A stretch of DNA of 37,305 nucleotides from an uncultured Bacteroidales bacterium (GCA_947311115.1 CAMZKE010000090.1:1-37305); one strand, 5' to 3'. Positions 24,382 to 33,774 are shown, counted from the first letter of the stretch. The notes: generated by a model from the letters alone, not told the origin. Made by a program: numbers and translations.

Positions 24382-26904
24382 ATGCTCAGGTATTTAATTA
24401 GTATAATTTTTGCATTTTTTATATATACCAATATTTTTGGTCAAGTTTCATTAAACAGTAATAATTTCGATTATTCGAAGCCAGCGGAATATGAAATAGG
24501 GGGTATCACTGTTTCCGGTATAAAATATTTAGATTCAAGGGCACTTATAAACCTTTCCGGTTTAGCTGTTGGCGATAAAATTCAAATTCCCGGAGAAGAA
24601 ATAACTTCTGCAATAGAAAAATTATGGAAACAAGGATTATTTTCTGATATTCAAATAACAAAAACAAAAATTGTAGATAATACAATCTTTTTAGATATAT
24701 ATTTACAAGAACGACCTAGACTTTCAAAATTTGCACTCTCAGGTATGAAAAAATCCGAGGCTGATGATATACGTGATTTATTAAGTCTCAGAAAAGGAGA
24801 TCAAGTAACGGATAATATACTAAATAACTCAAAAAATAAAATAAGAAACTTCTTTGTTGACAAAGGATATTATAATGTAGAGGTTAATATAAGGCAAGTT
24901 GATGATACAACATTATTAAATAATGTTATACTATTTTTTGATGTTAAAAAGCATGAAAAAGTAAAAATAAAACAAATTACTTTTGAAGGAAATGATGTTT
25001 TAAACGATTCTTCAAAATTTTTATTCTTTAATATTAAGCCAACAACAATGATGCCTGACGCTAAATTAAAGCGTTTTATGAAAGACACAAAAGAGAAGAA
25101 ATTTACACGTTTGTTTAAAACGTCTAAATTTATCAATTCTAATTTCACCGAAGACAAAAAGAAGATTATTGCTAAATATAATAGTAAAGGATACCGTGAC
25201 GCTCAAATTGTTTTTGATACCGTATATAAATATAATGAAAGATTACTATCAATAGATATTAAAATAGCAGAAGGAAAAAAATATTATTTTGGCGATATTA
25301 CTTGGGTCGGTAATTCTAAGTATAAATCTGAAGTATTATCAAAAATATTAAATATTAATAAAGGCGATGTATATGACCAAGAATTACTTGATAATAGACT
25401 TTTTGTTGCAGAAAACAGTGTTAGCTCAATATATTTAGATAATGGTTATTTGTTTTTTTCGTTAACACCGGTAGAAGTGTCGGTTGATAACAATACTATT
25501 GATATTGAGATGCGTATTTATGAAGGAAAACAAGCTAGAGTTAAAAATGTTACTATAATTGGAAACACTAAAACTCATGAACACGTTATCCGTAGAGAAA
25601 TAAGAACAAAACCAGGCGAACTATTTAGCCGAAAAGATATTATTCGTACTCAACGTGAGTTAGCCCAGTTAGGTTACTTTAACCCGGAAAAGTTAAACGT
25701 AAATCCAAAACCGAACCCTGTTGATGGCACTGTAGATTTAGAGTATATTGTTGAAGAAAAACCATCAGACCAAATAGAGTTATCTGGAGGTTGGGGTGCT
25801 CAAATGATTGTAGGAACACTTGGACTTACATTCAACAACTTCTCTTTAAGAAATATATTTAATGGTTCAGCATGGTCTCCTCTACCATCAGGCGATGGAC
25901 AACGACTTAATTTAAGAGCACAAACAAACGGAGTATATTATCAAGCATATAGTATGTCGTTTACTGAACCTTGGCTTGGAGGTAAAAAACCAAACTCTTT
26001 AACCGTATCATTATATCACAATATATACACCAACGGACGTAAAATGTCAGATCCTTCTCGTCAATCTATGAAAATAACAGGAGCGGCCCTTGGACTTGGA
26101 CGTAGATTAAAATGGCCGGATGATTTCTTTACATTATACAATGAGTTAGGTTATCAACTTTACGATTTAAATAAATACGAATATATGTCGTTATTTAAAT
26201 TTACAGATGGTAAGGCTAATAACATAAGTTTTAAAACTGTAATATCTCGTAATTCAGTTGACCAACCAATATATCCCCGTAGAGGTTCATTAGTTTCTGT
26301 ATCATTACAATTTACACCTCCATACTCTCTATTTAACGGTAAAGATTACGGAAAAATGGATTCAAAAGAACGATATGAATTTGTAGAATACCATAAATGG
26401 AAATTTAATGCCACTTGGTATCAAAGAGTTATAGGTAACTTAGTTGTTACAGCTCGTGGTGAAATTGGTATTTTAGGAATGTATAATCACGAGGTAGGGC
26501 CATCACCTTTCGAGGGTTTTAATGTTGGTGGAGACGGACTTATGAGTTATAATATATCCGGTACAGAAACAATAGCATTACGAGGTTACGCAAATGGCTC
26601 GTTAACCCCTGCCGGAGCCGGTATTGCTTACACAAAATATACTTTAGAGATGCGATACCCTCTTTCGTTAGACCCTAACGCAACACTTTATGCATTAGCA
26701 TTTTTAGAAGCAGGTAATGCTTGGTACGATTTAAAAAATGTAAATCCTTTTGATGTTCATAGAGCTGCCGGAGTAGGTGTTCGTATTTTCTTACCAATGT
26801 TTGGTAAATTAGGAGTAGATTGGGGATATGGTTTCGATCCTGTATATGGAAATATTTCTACTGCAGGTAGTCAATTCCACTTTATTATTGGACAAAACTT
26901 TTAA
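24382..26904 (+). CDS. bamA: Outer membrane protein assembly factor BamA
   Basis: This is the Omp85-family insertase at the heart of the BAM complex. It has 840 aa from ATG 24382; an in-frame TTG at 24376 adds two residues. After a signal peptide (about 1-20) come five POTRA repeats (about 30-460), with recurring patterns such as GLFSDIQI, GYYNVEVNI and GNTKTHEHVIRREI. The C-terminal barrel (about 470-840) follows and ends FHFIIGQNF with the terminal Phe. The FNVGGDGL and ALRGYANG segment is the conserved lid-loop region (the RGF/RGY type motif). It is co-transcribed with uppS and probably skp. Confidence 0.95.
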   Translation: MLRYLISIIFAFFIYTNIFGQVSLNSNNFDYSKPAEYEIGGITVSGIKYLDSRALINLSGLAVGDKIQIPGEEITSAIEKLWKQGLFSDIQITKTKIVDNTIFLDIYLQERPRLSKFALSGMKKSEADDIRDLLSLRKGDQVTDNILNNSKNKIRNFFVDKGYYNVEVNIRQVDDTTLLNNVILFFDVKKHEKVKIKQITFEGNDVLNDSSKFLFFNIKPTTMMPDAKLKRFMKDTKEKKFTRLFKTSKFINSNFTEDKKKIIAKYNSKGYRDAQIVFDTVYKYNERLLSIDIKIAEGKKYYFGDITWVGNSKYKSEVLSKILNINKGDVYDQELLDNRLFVAENSVSSIYLDNGYLFFSLTPVEVSVDNNTIDIEMRIYEGKQARVKNVTIIGNTKTHEHVIRREIRTKPGELFSRKDIIRTQRELAQLGYFNPEKLNVNPKPNPVDGTVDLEYIVEEKPSDQIELSGGWGAQMIVGTLGLTFNNFSLRNIFNGSAWSPLPSGDGQRLNLRAQTNGVYYQAYSMSFTEPWLGGKKPNSLTVSLYHNIYTNGRKMSDPSRQSMKITGAALGLGRRLKWPDDFFTLYNELGYQLYDLNKYEYMSLFKFTDGKANNISFKTVISRNSVDQPIYPRRGSLVSVSLQFTPPYSLFNGKDYGKMDSKERYEFVEYHKWKFNATWYQRVIGNLVVTARGEIGILGMYNHEVGPSPFEGFNVGGDGLMSYNISGTETIALRGYANGSLTPAGAGIAYTKYTLEMRYPLSLDPNATLYALAFLEAGNAWYDLKNVNPFDVHRAAGVGVRIFLPMFGKLGVDWGYGFDPVYGNISTAGSQFHFIIGQNF

Positions 26905-26956
26905 CTTTTGCACGAATTTTGCATACTCAAAAACTTAAATATTAAAACATTTAATC

Positions 26957-27469
26957 ATGAAAAAAATATCATTAATAACATTAGCTCTTTTATTTTCGGT
27001 AATGAGTTTTGCTCAACGCTTTGCTTACGTTGATACAGAGTATATTTTAAAAAACATACCTGCATATCAGGCGGCACAAGACCAACTTGATAACCAGTCT
27101 GTAGAATGGCAAAAAGAAATTGAAGAAATTTATGCAAAAATAGATAAAATGTATAAAGATTTTCAAGCAGAAAAAGTACTTTTAACAGAAGAAATGAGAG
27201 TTAAACGAGAAAATTCTATTATTGAAAAAGAAAAAGAAGCAAAAAATATTCAAAAACAATATTTTGGTAAAGATGGAGAATTATACAAAAAACGTCAAGA
27301 ATTAATTAAACCAATTCAAGATGATATTTTTAATGCAGTAAAAGAAGTTGCAGCAGAAGGTAACTTTGCTGTAATTTTTGATTCGGCAGGAGGAATGTCA
27401 ATGTTGTATAACGACCCTAAATACGATAAAAGTGATGATGTTTTAGAAAAACTTGGCTATAAAAAATAA
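26957..27469 (+). CDS. skp: OmpH/Skp-family periplasmic chaperone
   Basis: This 170-aa protein has a signal peptide (1-19, ending SFAQ), then RFAYVDTEYILKNIPAYQAAQDQL, a long charged helical hairpin (about 45-125), and the C-terminal AEGNFAVIFDSAG strand. This is the full Skp/OmpH pattern. Skp holds unfolded outer-membrane proteins on their way to BamA. It lies 52 bp after bamA and is followed by a strong terminator, so it closes the operon. Many Bacteroidota carry two tandem skp copies at this locus; here only one is present. Confidence 0.92.
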   Translation: MKKISLITLALLFSVMSFAQRFAYVDTEYILKNIPAYQAAQDQLDNQSVEWQKEIEEIYAKIDKMYKDFQAEKVLLTEEMRVKRENSIIEKEKEAKNIQKQYFGKDGELYKKRQELIKPIQDDIFNAVKEVAAEGNFAVIFDSAGGMSMLYNDPKYDKSDDVLEKLGYKK

Positions 27470-27472
27470 CTC

Positions 27473-27500
27473 AAAAAAACCGCTCTTATGCGGTTTTTTT
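27473..27500 (+). terminator. Intrinsic terminator after skp
   Basis: An 11-bp perfect stem (27473-27483 with 27490-27500, core CCGC/GCGG flanked by seven A-T pairs) has a 6-nt loop TCTTAT and ends in seven T. It closes the uppS-bamA-skp transcript. Confidence 0.9.
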
Positions 27501-27576
27501 ATTTAAAACTCCTAAATATTATTAAAAATCTAATCCATATTTAATATTATAATTACTTTTACAAAAAAAATACACT

Positions 27577-28308
27577 GTGTCTGATAGTTTAGTAATAATA
27601 CCTACATATAACGAGAAAGAAAATATAGAAAAAATAATTGCAGCTGTTTTTTCTCTTGAAAAAGAATTTGAAATACTAATTGTTGATGATAATTCGCCTG
27701 ATGGAACAGCAAATATTGTTAAAAATATAGAGCAGTTTGGAACTAAACTTCATATTCTTGAACGCAAAGGAAAACAAGGATTAGGTACAGCATATTTAGC
27801 TGGCTTTAAATGGGCTTTAGAAAAAAAATATGAGTATATTTTTGAAATGGATGCCGATTTTTCTCACCCTCCTGCAAGTCTAATTGATTTATACAATGCA
27901 TGTGCTCTTGATGGAGCTGATATGTCAATTGGTTCGCGTTATAAATCAGGAGTAAATGTTGTAAATTGGCCAATGGGACGTGTACTTATGTCATATTATG
28001 CATCAGCCTACGTCCGGTTTATTACAGGTATGGATATTCGTGATACAACCGCCGGATTTAAGTGCTATACCAGAAAAGTATTAGAAACAATAAATCTTGA
28101 TGAAGTAAGGTTGAGAGGATACGCATTTCAAATAGAAATGAAATTTACAGCATACAAATTTGGCTTTAAAATAGAGGAAGTGCCTATTATTTTTACCGAC
28201 CGTAAAGAAGGAAGTTCAAAAATGAGTGGTGGTATTTTTAACGAAGCTGTTTGGGGCGTAATTAAAATGAAAATCCGTAGCTTTTCAAGAAATTATTCAA
28301 GAAAATAA
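27577..28308 (+). CDS. Polyprenol monophosphomannose synthase (Dpm1-like GT2)
   Basis: This 243-aa family 2 glycosyltransferase starts at GTG 27577. IPTYNEKENIE is at 8-18, the nucleotide-binding DDNSPDGT at 37-44 and the DXD-type MDADFSHPP at 91-99. SIGSRYKSGVNVVNWP, the TTAGFKCYTRKVLE block and the EVPIIFTDRKEGSSKM segment match dolichol/polyprenol-phosphate mannose synthases. There is no C-terminal membrane domain, so it is the soluble, membrane-associated type. It probably transfers a hexose from GDP-mannose to a polyprenyl phosphate for extracytoplasmic glycosylation. Confidence 0.88.
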   Translation: MSDSLVIIPTYNEKENIEKIIAAVFSLEKEFEILIVDDNSPDGTANIVKNIEQFGTKLHILERKGKQGLGTAYLAGFKWALEKKYEYIFEMDADFSHPPASLIDLYNACALDGADMSIGSRYKSGVNVVNWPMGRVLMSYYASAYVRFITGMDIRDTTAGFKCYTRKVLETINLDEVRLRGYAFQIEMKFTAYKFGFKIEEVPIIFTDRKEGSSKMSGGIFNEAVWGVIKMKIRSFSRNYSRK

Positions 28309-28314
28309 ATTTTA

Positions 28315-28366
28315 TTATTGCTAAATTGTTTAAATGCTTATCGATAAAATAACAATGTAGCAATAA
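28315..28366 (+). terminator. Long hairpin between the GT2 gene and pyrC
   Basis: TTATTGCTA (28315-28323) pairs with TAGCAATAA (28358-28366). After one mismatch, ATTGTT (28325-28330) pairs with AACAAT (28351-28356), leaving a 20-nt loop that holds the small palindrome TTATCGATAA. GTTTATTTT follows. The stem starts 7 bp after the GT2 stop, which fits a terminator. A leader structure for pyrC, 35 bp further on, is the alternative. Confidence 0.5.
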
Positions 28367-28401
28367 GTTTATTTTAAAACAAACTTAAACTATTTGAGAA
28401 T

Positions 28402-29739
28402 ATGAAAACATTAATCATAAATGTAAAAATAGTAAACGAAGGTAAAGAACGCCCTGCATCAATACTTGTTAACAACGATATAATAGAAGAAATATATTGT
28501 GGCGAAACTCCTCAAATAGAAAATTGTAATATTATTGATGGTGAATATAATTATTTATTACCTGGTATTATTGATGACCAAGTACACTTTCGGGAACCGG
28601 GTTTAACAGCAAAAGGCGACATTTACACAGAAAGTAAAGCTGCTGTAGCAGGAGGAATAACATCGTTTATGGATATGCCAAATGTAAATCCACAAACCAC
28701 AACACAAAAAATTCTTGTAGAAAAATATAAAATTGGAGCAGAAAAATCGCTAGCTAATTATTCATTTTATTTTGGTGCTACAAACGATAATATAGACGAA
28801 GTACTAAAAACTGATCCAAAAACAGTATGCGGAATTAAAGTTTTTATGGGCTCATCAACCGGAAATATGCTTGTTGACAATGAAGAAGTTTTATCAGAAA
28901 TATTCGCAAAATCAAAACTGTTAATTGCAACTCACTGCGAAGACGAAGCAACGATAAAAAAAAATACAGCTATATATAAAAAAAAATATGGCGAAAATTT
29001 ACCAATAAAATACCATGCAGAAATAAGGAATGACGAGGCTTGCTATTTATCTTCGTCGTTTGCAGTTCGATTGGCAAAAAAACACAATACTCGCTTACAT
29101 GTTTTACACTTATCATCGGCAAAAGAGATGGAGCTTTTCGATAATTCTGTAGAAGCAAAAGACAAGCGTATAACTGCCGAAGTTTGTGTTCATCACTTAT
29201 GGTTTAACAGCGATAGTTACGATGAAAAAGGTACGCGTATTAAATGGAATCCTGCGGTTAAACACAAAACCGACCAAGAAGCTCTACTAAAAGCACTTTT
29301 AAGCAACAAAATAGATGTAATTGCTACCGACCATGCCCCTCATACCGATGAAGAAAAAAACAATACATATTTTAAAGCCCCTTCTGGAGGACCAATGGTA
29401 CAGCACTCGCTTGTTACAATGCTTGAAATGCACAAGCAAGGCAAAATAACACTAACTCAAATTGTTGACAAAATGTGTCATAAACCTGCCGAAATTTTTC
29501 AAATTGAAAAGCGTGGTTATATCCGTAAAGGATATAAGGCTGATTTAACGTTAGTTGATTTAAATACCAATTGGGAAGTTAAAAAAGAAAACATATTATA
29601 TAAATGTAAGTGGTCGCCCCTTGAAGGTCAAAAATTTACATCTAAAGTTATAAAAACATTTGTAAACGGTAAGTTGATTTATGATAACGGTAAATTTAAT
29701 GAAAATTTTAGAGGTGAACGTTTAAGCTTTAATAGGTAA
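28402..29739 (+). CDS. pyrC: Dihydroorotase
   Basis: This class I amidohydrolase of 445 aa closes carbamoyl-aspartate to dihydroorotate in pyrimidine synthesis. Family motifs include LPGIIDD (53-59), VHFREPGL (61-68), the candidate carbamylated K146 in CGIKVFMGSS, H178 (ATHCEDE), H236 (LHVLHLSS), D310 in ATDHAPHT, and the C-terminal RGYIRKGYKADLTLVDL. The first His of the usual DxHxH motif is Gln60 here (DDQVH), so one metal ligand is changed. I recall DDQVHFREPG from some Flavobacteriia-type homologues, while other Bacteroidota have DDHVHFR. It is probably still the dihydroorotase. The stop overlaps the next start (TAATG). Confidence 0.9.
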   Translation: MKTLIINVKIVNEGKERPASILVNNDIIEEIYCGETPQIENCNIIDGEYNYLLPGIIDDQVHFREPGLTAKGDIYTESKAAVAGGITSFMDMPNVNPQTTTQKILVEKYKIGAEKSLANYSFYFGATNDNIDEVLKTDPKTVCGIKVFMGSSTGNMLVDNEEVLSEIFAKSKLLIATHCEDEATIKKNTAIYKKKYGENLPIKYHAEIRNDEACYLSSSFAVRLAKKHNTRLHVLHLSSAKEMELFDNSVEAKDKRITAEVCVHHLWFNSDSYDEKGTRIKWNPAVKHKTDQEALLKALLSNKIDVIATDHAPHTDEEKNNTYFKAPSGGPMVQHSLVTMLEMHKQGKITLTQIVDKMCHKPAEIFQIEKRGYIRKGYKADLTLVDLNTNWEVKKENILYKCKWSPLEGQKFTSKVIKTFVNGKLIYDNGKFNENFRGERLSFNR

Positions 29740-30167
29740 TGAAAGAAAAACAACTAATGATACAAAATGTAATTTTAAGAAATACTTACTTGGTTTTTGC
29801 TTCGGTGAATTTATTATTAGTCGTAACAAAAGCTTTTGACTACAAAGATGGTATAAAAGATATAGATTTTGTTAGTATTTCTTTTTACCTTATAATAGTT
29901 TCTATTGCTACATATTTATTTTTTCAACATAAAATAAAATGTATAGTTACTGATAACGAATTACAAATTAAATGGAGTGGCTCTCGTAAATGGTATAAAT
30001 TTCCATTAAATAGTATTTCTAATGTAAAATTTAATTCAAGTAGAATTGAAATTAACTATTCTGATAATAAGAAAACTTTTACATTTGATTTTTCCAATAA
30101 GAAGGAGAAAATTAAAGTAAAACAGTTTCTAATAAAAAATTTAGAATCAAAATACCAATTAGGATAA
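29739..30167 (+). CDS. Small membrane protein with PH-like C-terminal domain
   Basis: This 142-aa protein does not belong to a family I recognise by name. Two hydrophobic helices (about 16-32 and 45-62) form a membrane hairpin. The remainder is a short beta-rich domain (IKCIVTDNELQIKW, YKFPLNSISNVKFN, RIEINYSDNKKTFTFDFS) ending in a helix. This is the pattern of small bacterial PH-like (bPH) membrane proteins. The start codon overlaps the pyrC stop (TAATG) and the stop is one base before the M16 peptidase start, so it is translationally coupled in the operon. The function is unknown. Confidence 0.75.
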   Translation: MKEKQLMIQNVILRNTYLVFASVNLLLVVTKAFDYKDGIKDIDFVSISFYLIIVSIATYLFFQHKIKCIVTDNELQIKWSGSRKWYKFPLNSISNVKFNSSRIEINYSDNKKTFTFDFSNKKEKIKVKQFLIKNLESKYQLG

Positions 30168-30168
30168 A

Positions 30169-31398
30169 ATGCAAAGCGATTTATATCAAGAACACACTTT
30201 AAATAATGGTATTAGATTAATTTTTAGAAAGAATTTATCGAGTGTTGGACATATTGGCTTTTTGGTAAACGCAGGAACAAGAGATGAGACCGAAGAGGAA
30301 TTAGGTTTAGCACATTTTATTGAACATACACTTTTTAAAGGAACAAGTAAACGTAAAGCCTACCAAATAATTAATAGATTAGAAGATGTTGGAGGTGAGT
30401 TAGATGCTTATACAACAAAAGAAGACACATTTATTAGTGCAACATTTTTGAAAAATTACTTTGACAGAGCAATAGAATTAATTAGTGATATTGCTTTTAA
30501 TTCTACTTTTCCTGAAAAAGAAATAGAAAAAGAAAAAGAAGTTGTTATTGATGAGATAAATTCATACAAAGATAATCCAAGCGAATTAATTTTTGACGAA
30601 TTTGAAAATATGCTCTTCAATAATCACCCTCTGGGACACGATATTTTAGGAACAAAAGCATCAGTAAAAAAATTATCTTCAAAAAAGATTACACAATTTA
30701 TTAAAAAAAACTATGGTACTAATGAAATAATTATTTCAGTTGTTGGTAGCATGGAGTTTAAAAATGTAAAAAATAAATTTATAAAGTATTTCGATAATAT
30801 TCCTGCAAATATTATTAATAACGATAGAAATATACCTGTTGTTTTTAAACAACAAGAAGTTATAAAATCTAAAGATACATTTCAGTCACATTGTTTAATG
30901 GGAGGCTTGGCTTATAAAACTTCACATAAAAACCGCATAAACCTAATACTCTTAAATAATCTTATTGGAGGCCCCGGAATGAATTCTTTATTAAACATGT
31001 CGCTTCGAGAAAAACATGGATTAGTATATAATGTAGAATCTAATTATTCGTATTTTAACGATACAGGGTATTGGAGTATATATCTAGGAACAGACAAAGA
31101 TAATCTTAATAAATCAATAGATTTAGCACAGAAAATACTAAAAGAGAAACGTAACAAAATAATTACTTGCTCAAAACTAAACAAGATTAAAAAGCAACTA
31201 TTGGGGCAAATAGCAATAGGAGCAGAAAACTATTCAGATTATGCCTTTACAATGGCAAAAAGCAAATTAATATATGGTAAAATAAATTCATTTGCCGAAA
31301 TTGAAAAATCTATTAATGAAATAACTGCAAGTGATTTGCTAGAAACTGCAAATGAAATATATACATCAAATAATACATCATTATTAATATATAAATAA
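30169..31398 (+). CDS. M16-family zinc metallopeptidase
   Basis: This 409-aa, single-unit peptidase of the pitrilysin/processing-peptidase family is of the short bacterial type. The inverted zinc motif HFIEH is at 49-53, and the third ligand E129 lies exactly 76 residues after H53. GGELDAYTTKEDTFI at 75-89 and the second-half LIGGPGMNSLLNMSLREKHGLVYNV block are typical. It has no signal peptide, so it is cytoplasmic and probably acts on short peptides. It follows the small membrane protein by one base and precedes the methyltransferase by 9 bp. I cannot infer its substrate. Confidence 0.92.
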   Translation: MQSDLYQEHTLNNGIRLIFRKNLSSVGHIGFLVNAGTRDETEEELGLAHFIEHTLFKGTSKRKAYQIINRLEDVGGELDAYTTKEDTFISATFLKNYFDRAIELISDIAFNSTFPEKEIEKEKEVVIDEINSYKDNPSELIFDEFENMLFNNHPLGHDILGTKASVKKLSSKKITQFIKKNYGTNEIIISVVGSMEFKNVKNKFIKYFDNIPANIINNDRNIPVVFKQQEVIKSKDTFQSHCLMGGLAYKTSHKNRINLILLNNLIGGPGMNSLLNMSLREKHGLVYNVESNYSYFNDTGYWSIYLGTDKDNLNKSIDLAQKILKEKRNKIITCSKLNKIKKQLLGQIAIGAENYSDYAFTMAKSKLIYGKINSFAEIEKSINEITASDLLETANEIYTSNNTSLLIYK

Positions 31399-31407
31399 AT
31401 CGATAAT

Positions 31408-32052
31408 ATGGATTTTACAAATGTAGAATTAGAAAAATATATTATAAATAATATTAATGAAGAAGATGAGTTACTTCAAGAAATTACACGCGAAACACAT
31501 ATAAAAACAATGCACCCGCGTATGCTTTCAGGGCATATACAAGGTAAAATTCTAGAAATGATATCGTATATGATATCTCCTAAGAATATTCTTGAAATAG
31601 GTACGTTTACTGGTTATTCTGCAATTTGTTTGGCAAAAGGTTTACCTGAAAAAGGAAAATTAACCACAATTGAAGTTAATGATGAGCTTGAAAAATTTAC
31701 TCGTAATTTCTTCAAAAAATACGAAAACTCAAATAAAATTGATTTTGTTATAGGCGATGCTCTTAAAATTATTCCTAAATTAAATATTGAGTTTGATTTA
31801 GTATTTATTGATGGTGAAAAAAGTAGTTACACTAAATACTACCAAGCATGCCTTCCCAAACTTAAACAAGGTGGCTTTATATTGGCAGACAACACATTGT
31901 GGTCAGGAAAAGTACTTGATAAAAATATAAAGAACAACGATTATTTTACAAAAGGTATAATTGAATTTAATGAGTTCATAAAAACAGATAATAGAGTAGA
32001 TAAAGTTATATTACCTATTAGAGATGGTATAACAATTTTACGTAAATTGTAA
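31408..32052 (+). CDS. SAM-dependent O-methyltransferase (COMT/CCoAOMT-like)
   Basis: This 214-aa protein has a class I Rossmann methyltransferase fold. The SAM-binding motif ILEIGTFTGYSA is at 61-72. The metal-binding residues typical of the caffeoyl-CoA/catechol O-methyltransferase family are D135 (VFIDG) and D161-N162 (LADNTLWSG). The length matches the bacterial members. It probably methylates a catechol-like or other hydroxyl substrate in a divalent-cation-dependent way; the actual substrate is not readable. It is the last gene of the group that starts at pyrC. Confidence 0.9.
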   Translation: MDFTNVELEKYIINNINEEDELLQEITRETHIKTMHPRMLSGHIQGKILEMISYMISPKNILEIGTFTGYSAICLAKGLPEKGKLTTIEVNDELEKFTRNFFKKYENSNKIDFVIGDALKIIPKLNIEFDLVFIDGEKSSYTKYYQACLPKLKQGGFILADNTLWSGKVLDKNIKNNDYFTKGIIEFNEFIKTDNRVDKVILPIRDGITILRKL

Positions 32053-32091
32053 ATTATATTCATTATAAATTAGATATTAAATTACGTATAC

Positions 32092-32123
32092 AACTGATAT
32101 TCTATCGAGTATAAATATCAGTT
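32092..32123 (+). terminator. Hairpin after the O-methyltransferase gene
   Basis: A perfect 10-bp stem (AACTGATATT 32092-32101 with AATATCAGTT 32114-32123) has a 12-nt loop and sits 40 bp past the stop. The T run after it is broken (TTTAATCATTTC), so termination may be weak or factor-assisted. Confidence 0.5.
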
Positions 32124-32175
32124 TAATCATTTCATCAAAACTACATAATAATATGTATTACAAATCGAATAAAAG

Positions 32176-32206
32176 TTTCAAATAATGAAATACTTTTTTA
32201 ATTTTG
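32176..32206 (+). promoter_or_regulatory. Promoter of the MFS transporter gene
   Basis: TTTC at 32176-32179 (one change from TTTG), a 19-bp spacer and TAATTTTG at 32199-32206 (perfect TAnnTTTG) lie 28 bp before ATG 32235. This fits the Bacteroidota housekeeping promoter. Confidence 0.6.
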
Positions 32207-32234
32207 TTTTTTTCGTAAAACATAATATTATATA

Positions 32235-33677
32235 ATGAATAAAATAAAACAAACCCTTAGAGATTCGAAAGCAGCACGATGGGGTGCCTTAGCAATCATC
32301 TCAGTAACAATGTTTGCCGGTTATTTCTTAACCGATGTAATGTCACCTTTAAAACCAATGCTTGAATCAGAATTTGGATGGTCGAGTACAAGCTATGGTA
32401 TCTTTACAAGTGCATATGGTTGGTTAAACGTATTTTTAGTAATGCTTATTTTAGGAGGTGTAATACTTGATAAAATGGGTGTTCGTTTTACAGGTTTAAT
32501 GGCTTCAGGAATTATGGTACTTGGTGCAGCAATTAAATATTGGGCAATATCAAACCCTACATTACCAAATGAAACAATTCTAGGTATTCATTCACAGGTG
32601 TTTTTTGCATCAGTTGGATTTGCTATTTTTGCTGTTGGAGTTGAGGTTGCAGGAATTACAGTTTCTAAAATTATTGTAAAATGGTTTAAAGGAAAAGAAA
32701 TGGCTCTAGCTATGGGTATGCAAATGGCTGTTGCAAGAATGGGAACTCTATTAGCAATGGCAGCTCCGGTACCATTGGCAACATATTTTAGCAGTAAACA
32801 TATGCAACTCGTAAATGGCGAACTTATAGAAAAAATGGGACCAAGTATATCGGCACCAATTGCTTTTGCTCTTGTGTTATTAGTAATTGGGTTTATTTCA
32901 TTTTTTATTTATATGGCAATGGATAAAAAACTTGATGCATCAATTGCTGAATCTGGTGAAATTGATACTGATGAACCATTTAAAGTTAGTGATATTGCTA
33001 AAATTATTGCAAATAAAGGATTTTGGTTAATAGCTGTATTATGTGTTCTGTTTTACTCTGCGGTATTCCCATTTATTAAATACGCAGCTGATATAATGGT
33101 AAACAAGTATGAATTAAGTGCAAGTACAGCTGGTTTAATACCAAGTTTGTTGCCTTTAGGAACCTTATTCCTTACTCCAATATTTGGAAGTATCTACGAT
33201 AAAAAAGGAAAAGGAGCTACAATGATGATAATTGGTGCTGCTTTAATAATATTTGTACATACAGTATTTGCTTTACCAATATTAAACTATTGGTTTGTAG
33301 CAGTATTTTTAACAATGGTTTTAGGTGTTGCTTTATCATTAGTTCCTTCAGCAATGTGGCCATCTGCACCAAAAATTATTCCTGAAAATCAATTAGGTAC
33401 AGCCTTCTCTCTTATTTTCTGGATTCAAAACTGGGGATTAATGGGTGTTCCTGCATTAATAGGTTATGTACTAGATAAGAGTAACCCTGAAGTATTAGCT
33501 GCAAAAGCACAAATTGCACAAGGTGTAGAAGGTATAACAGTACCATTTTACGATTACACAAACCCAATGCTTATTTTTGCAGGATTAGGTGTTTTAGCTA
33601 TTATTGTAGCTTTCTTACTAAAAGCAGAAGATAAGAAAAAAGGTTACGGACTTGAGTTACCTAACATAAAACAATAA
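32235..33677 (+). CDS. MFS transporter
   Basis: This 480-aa major facilitator protein has about 12 membrane segments. The first half contains the loop motif GGVILDKMGVRFTG (74-87), the MFS motif A region, and the second half repeats it as GSIYDKKGKGATMM. A central cytoplasmic stretch around 225-255 is charged (DKKLDASIAESGEIDTDEPFK, split by a short turn). The long periplasmic loop NPEVLAAKAQIAQGVEGITVP precedes the last helix. The overall look is of the anion/organic-acid:cation branch, but the substrate cannot be assigned. It is a single gene with its own promoter and terminator. Confidence 0.88.
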   Translation: MNKIKQTLRDSKAARWGALAIISVTMFAGYFLTDVMSPLKPMLESEFGWSSTSYGIFTSAYGWLNVFLVMLILGGVILDKMGVRFTGLMASGIMVLGAAIKYWAISNPTLPNETILGIHSQVFFASVGFAIFAVGVEVAGITVSKIIVKWFKGKEMALAMGMQMAVARMGTLLAMAAPVPLATYFSSKHMQLVNGELIEKMGPSISAPIAFALVLLVIGFISFFIYMAMDKKLDASIAESGEIDTDEPFKVSDIAKIIANKGFWLIAVLCVLFYSAVFPFIKYAADIMVNKYELSASTAGLIPSLLPLGTLFLTPIFGSIYDKKGKGATMMIIGAALIIFVHTVFALPILNYWFVAVFLTMVLGVALSLVPSAMWPSAPKIIPENQLGTAFSLIFWIQNWGLMGVPALIGYVLDKSNPEVLAAKAQIAQGVEGITVPFYDYTNPMLIFAGLGVLAIIVAFLLKAEDKKKGYGLELPNIKQ

Positions 33678-33699
33678 TATATTTGTTCAAAAAATATTT

Positions 33700-33726
33700 A
33701 AAAGGTCTCATACGAGACCTTTTTTT
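33700..33726 (+). terminator. Intrinsic terminator after the MFS gene
   Basis: A perfect stem of ten pairs (AAAAGGTCTC 33700-33709 with GAGACCTTTT 33714-33723) has a 4-nt loop ATAC and ends in a run of T to 33726. Confidence 0.9.
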
Positions 33727-33774
33727 GTATAATAAATTTTTATACCTTTCGTTTCTTAAATAAAAGCTTTAAAT

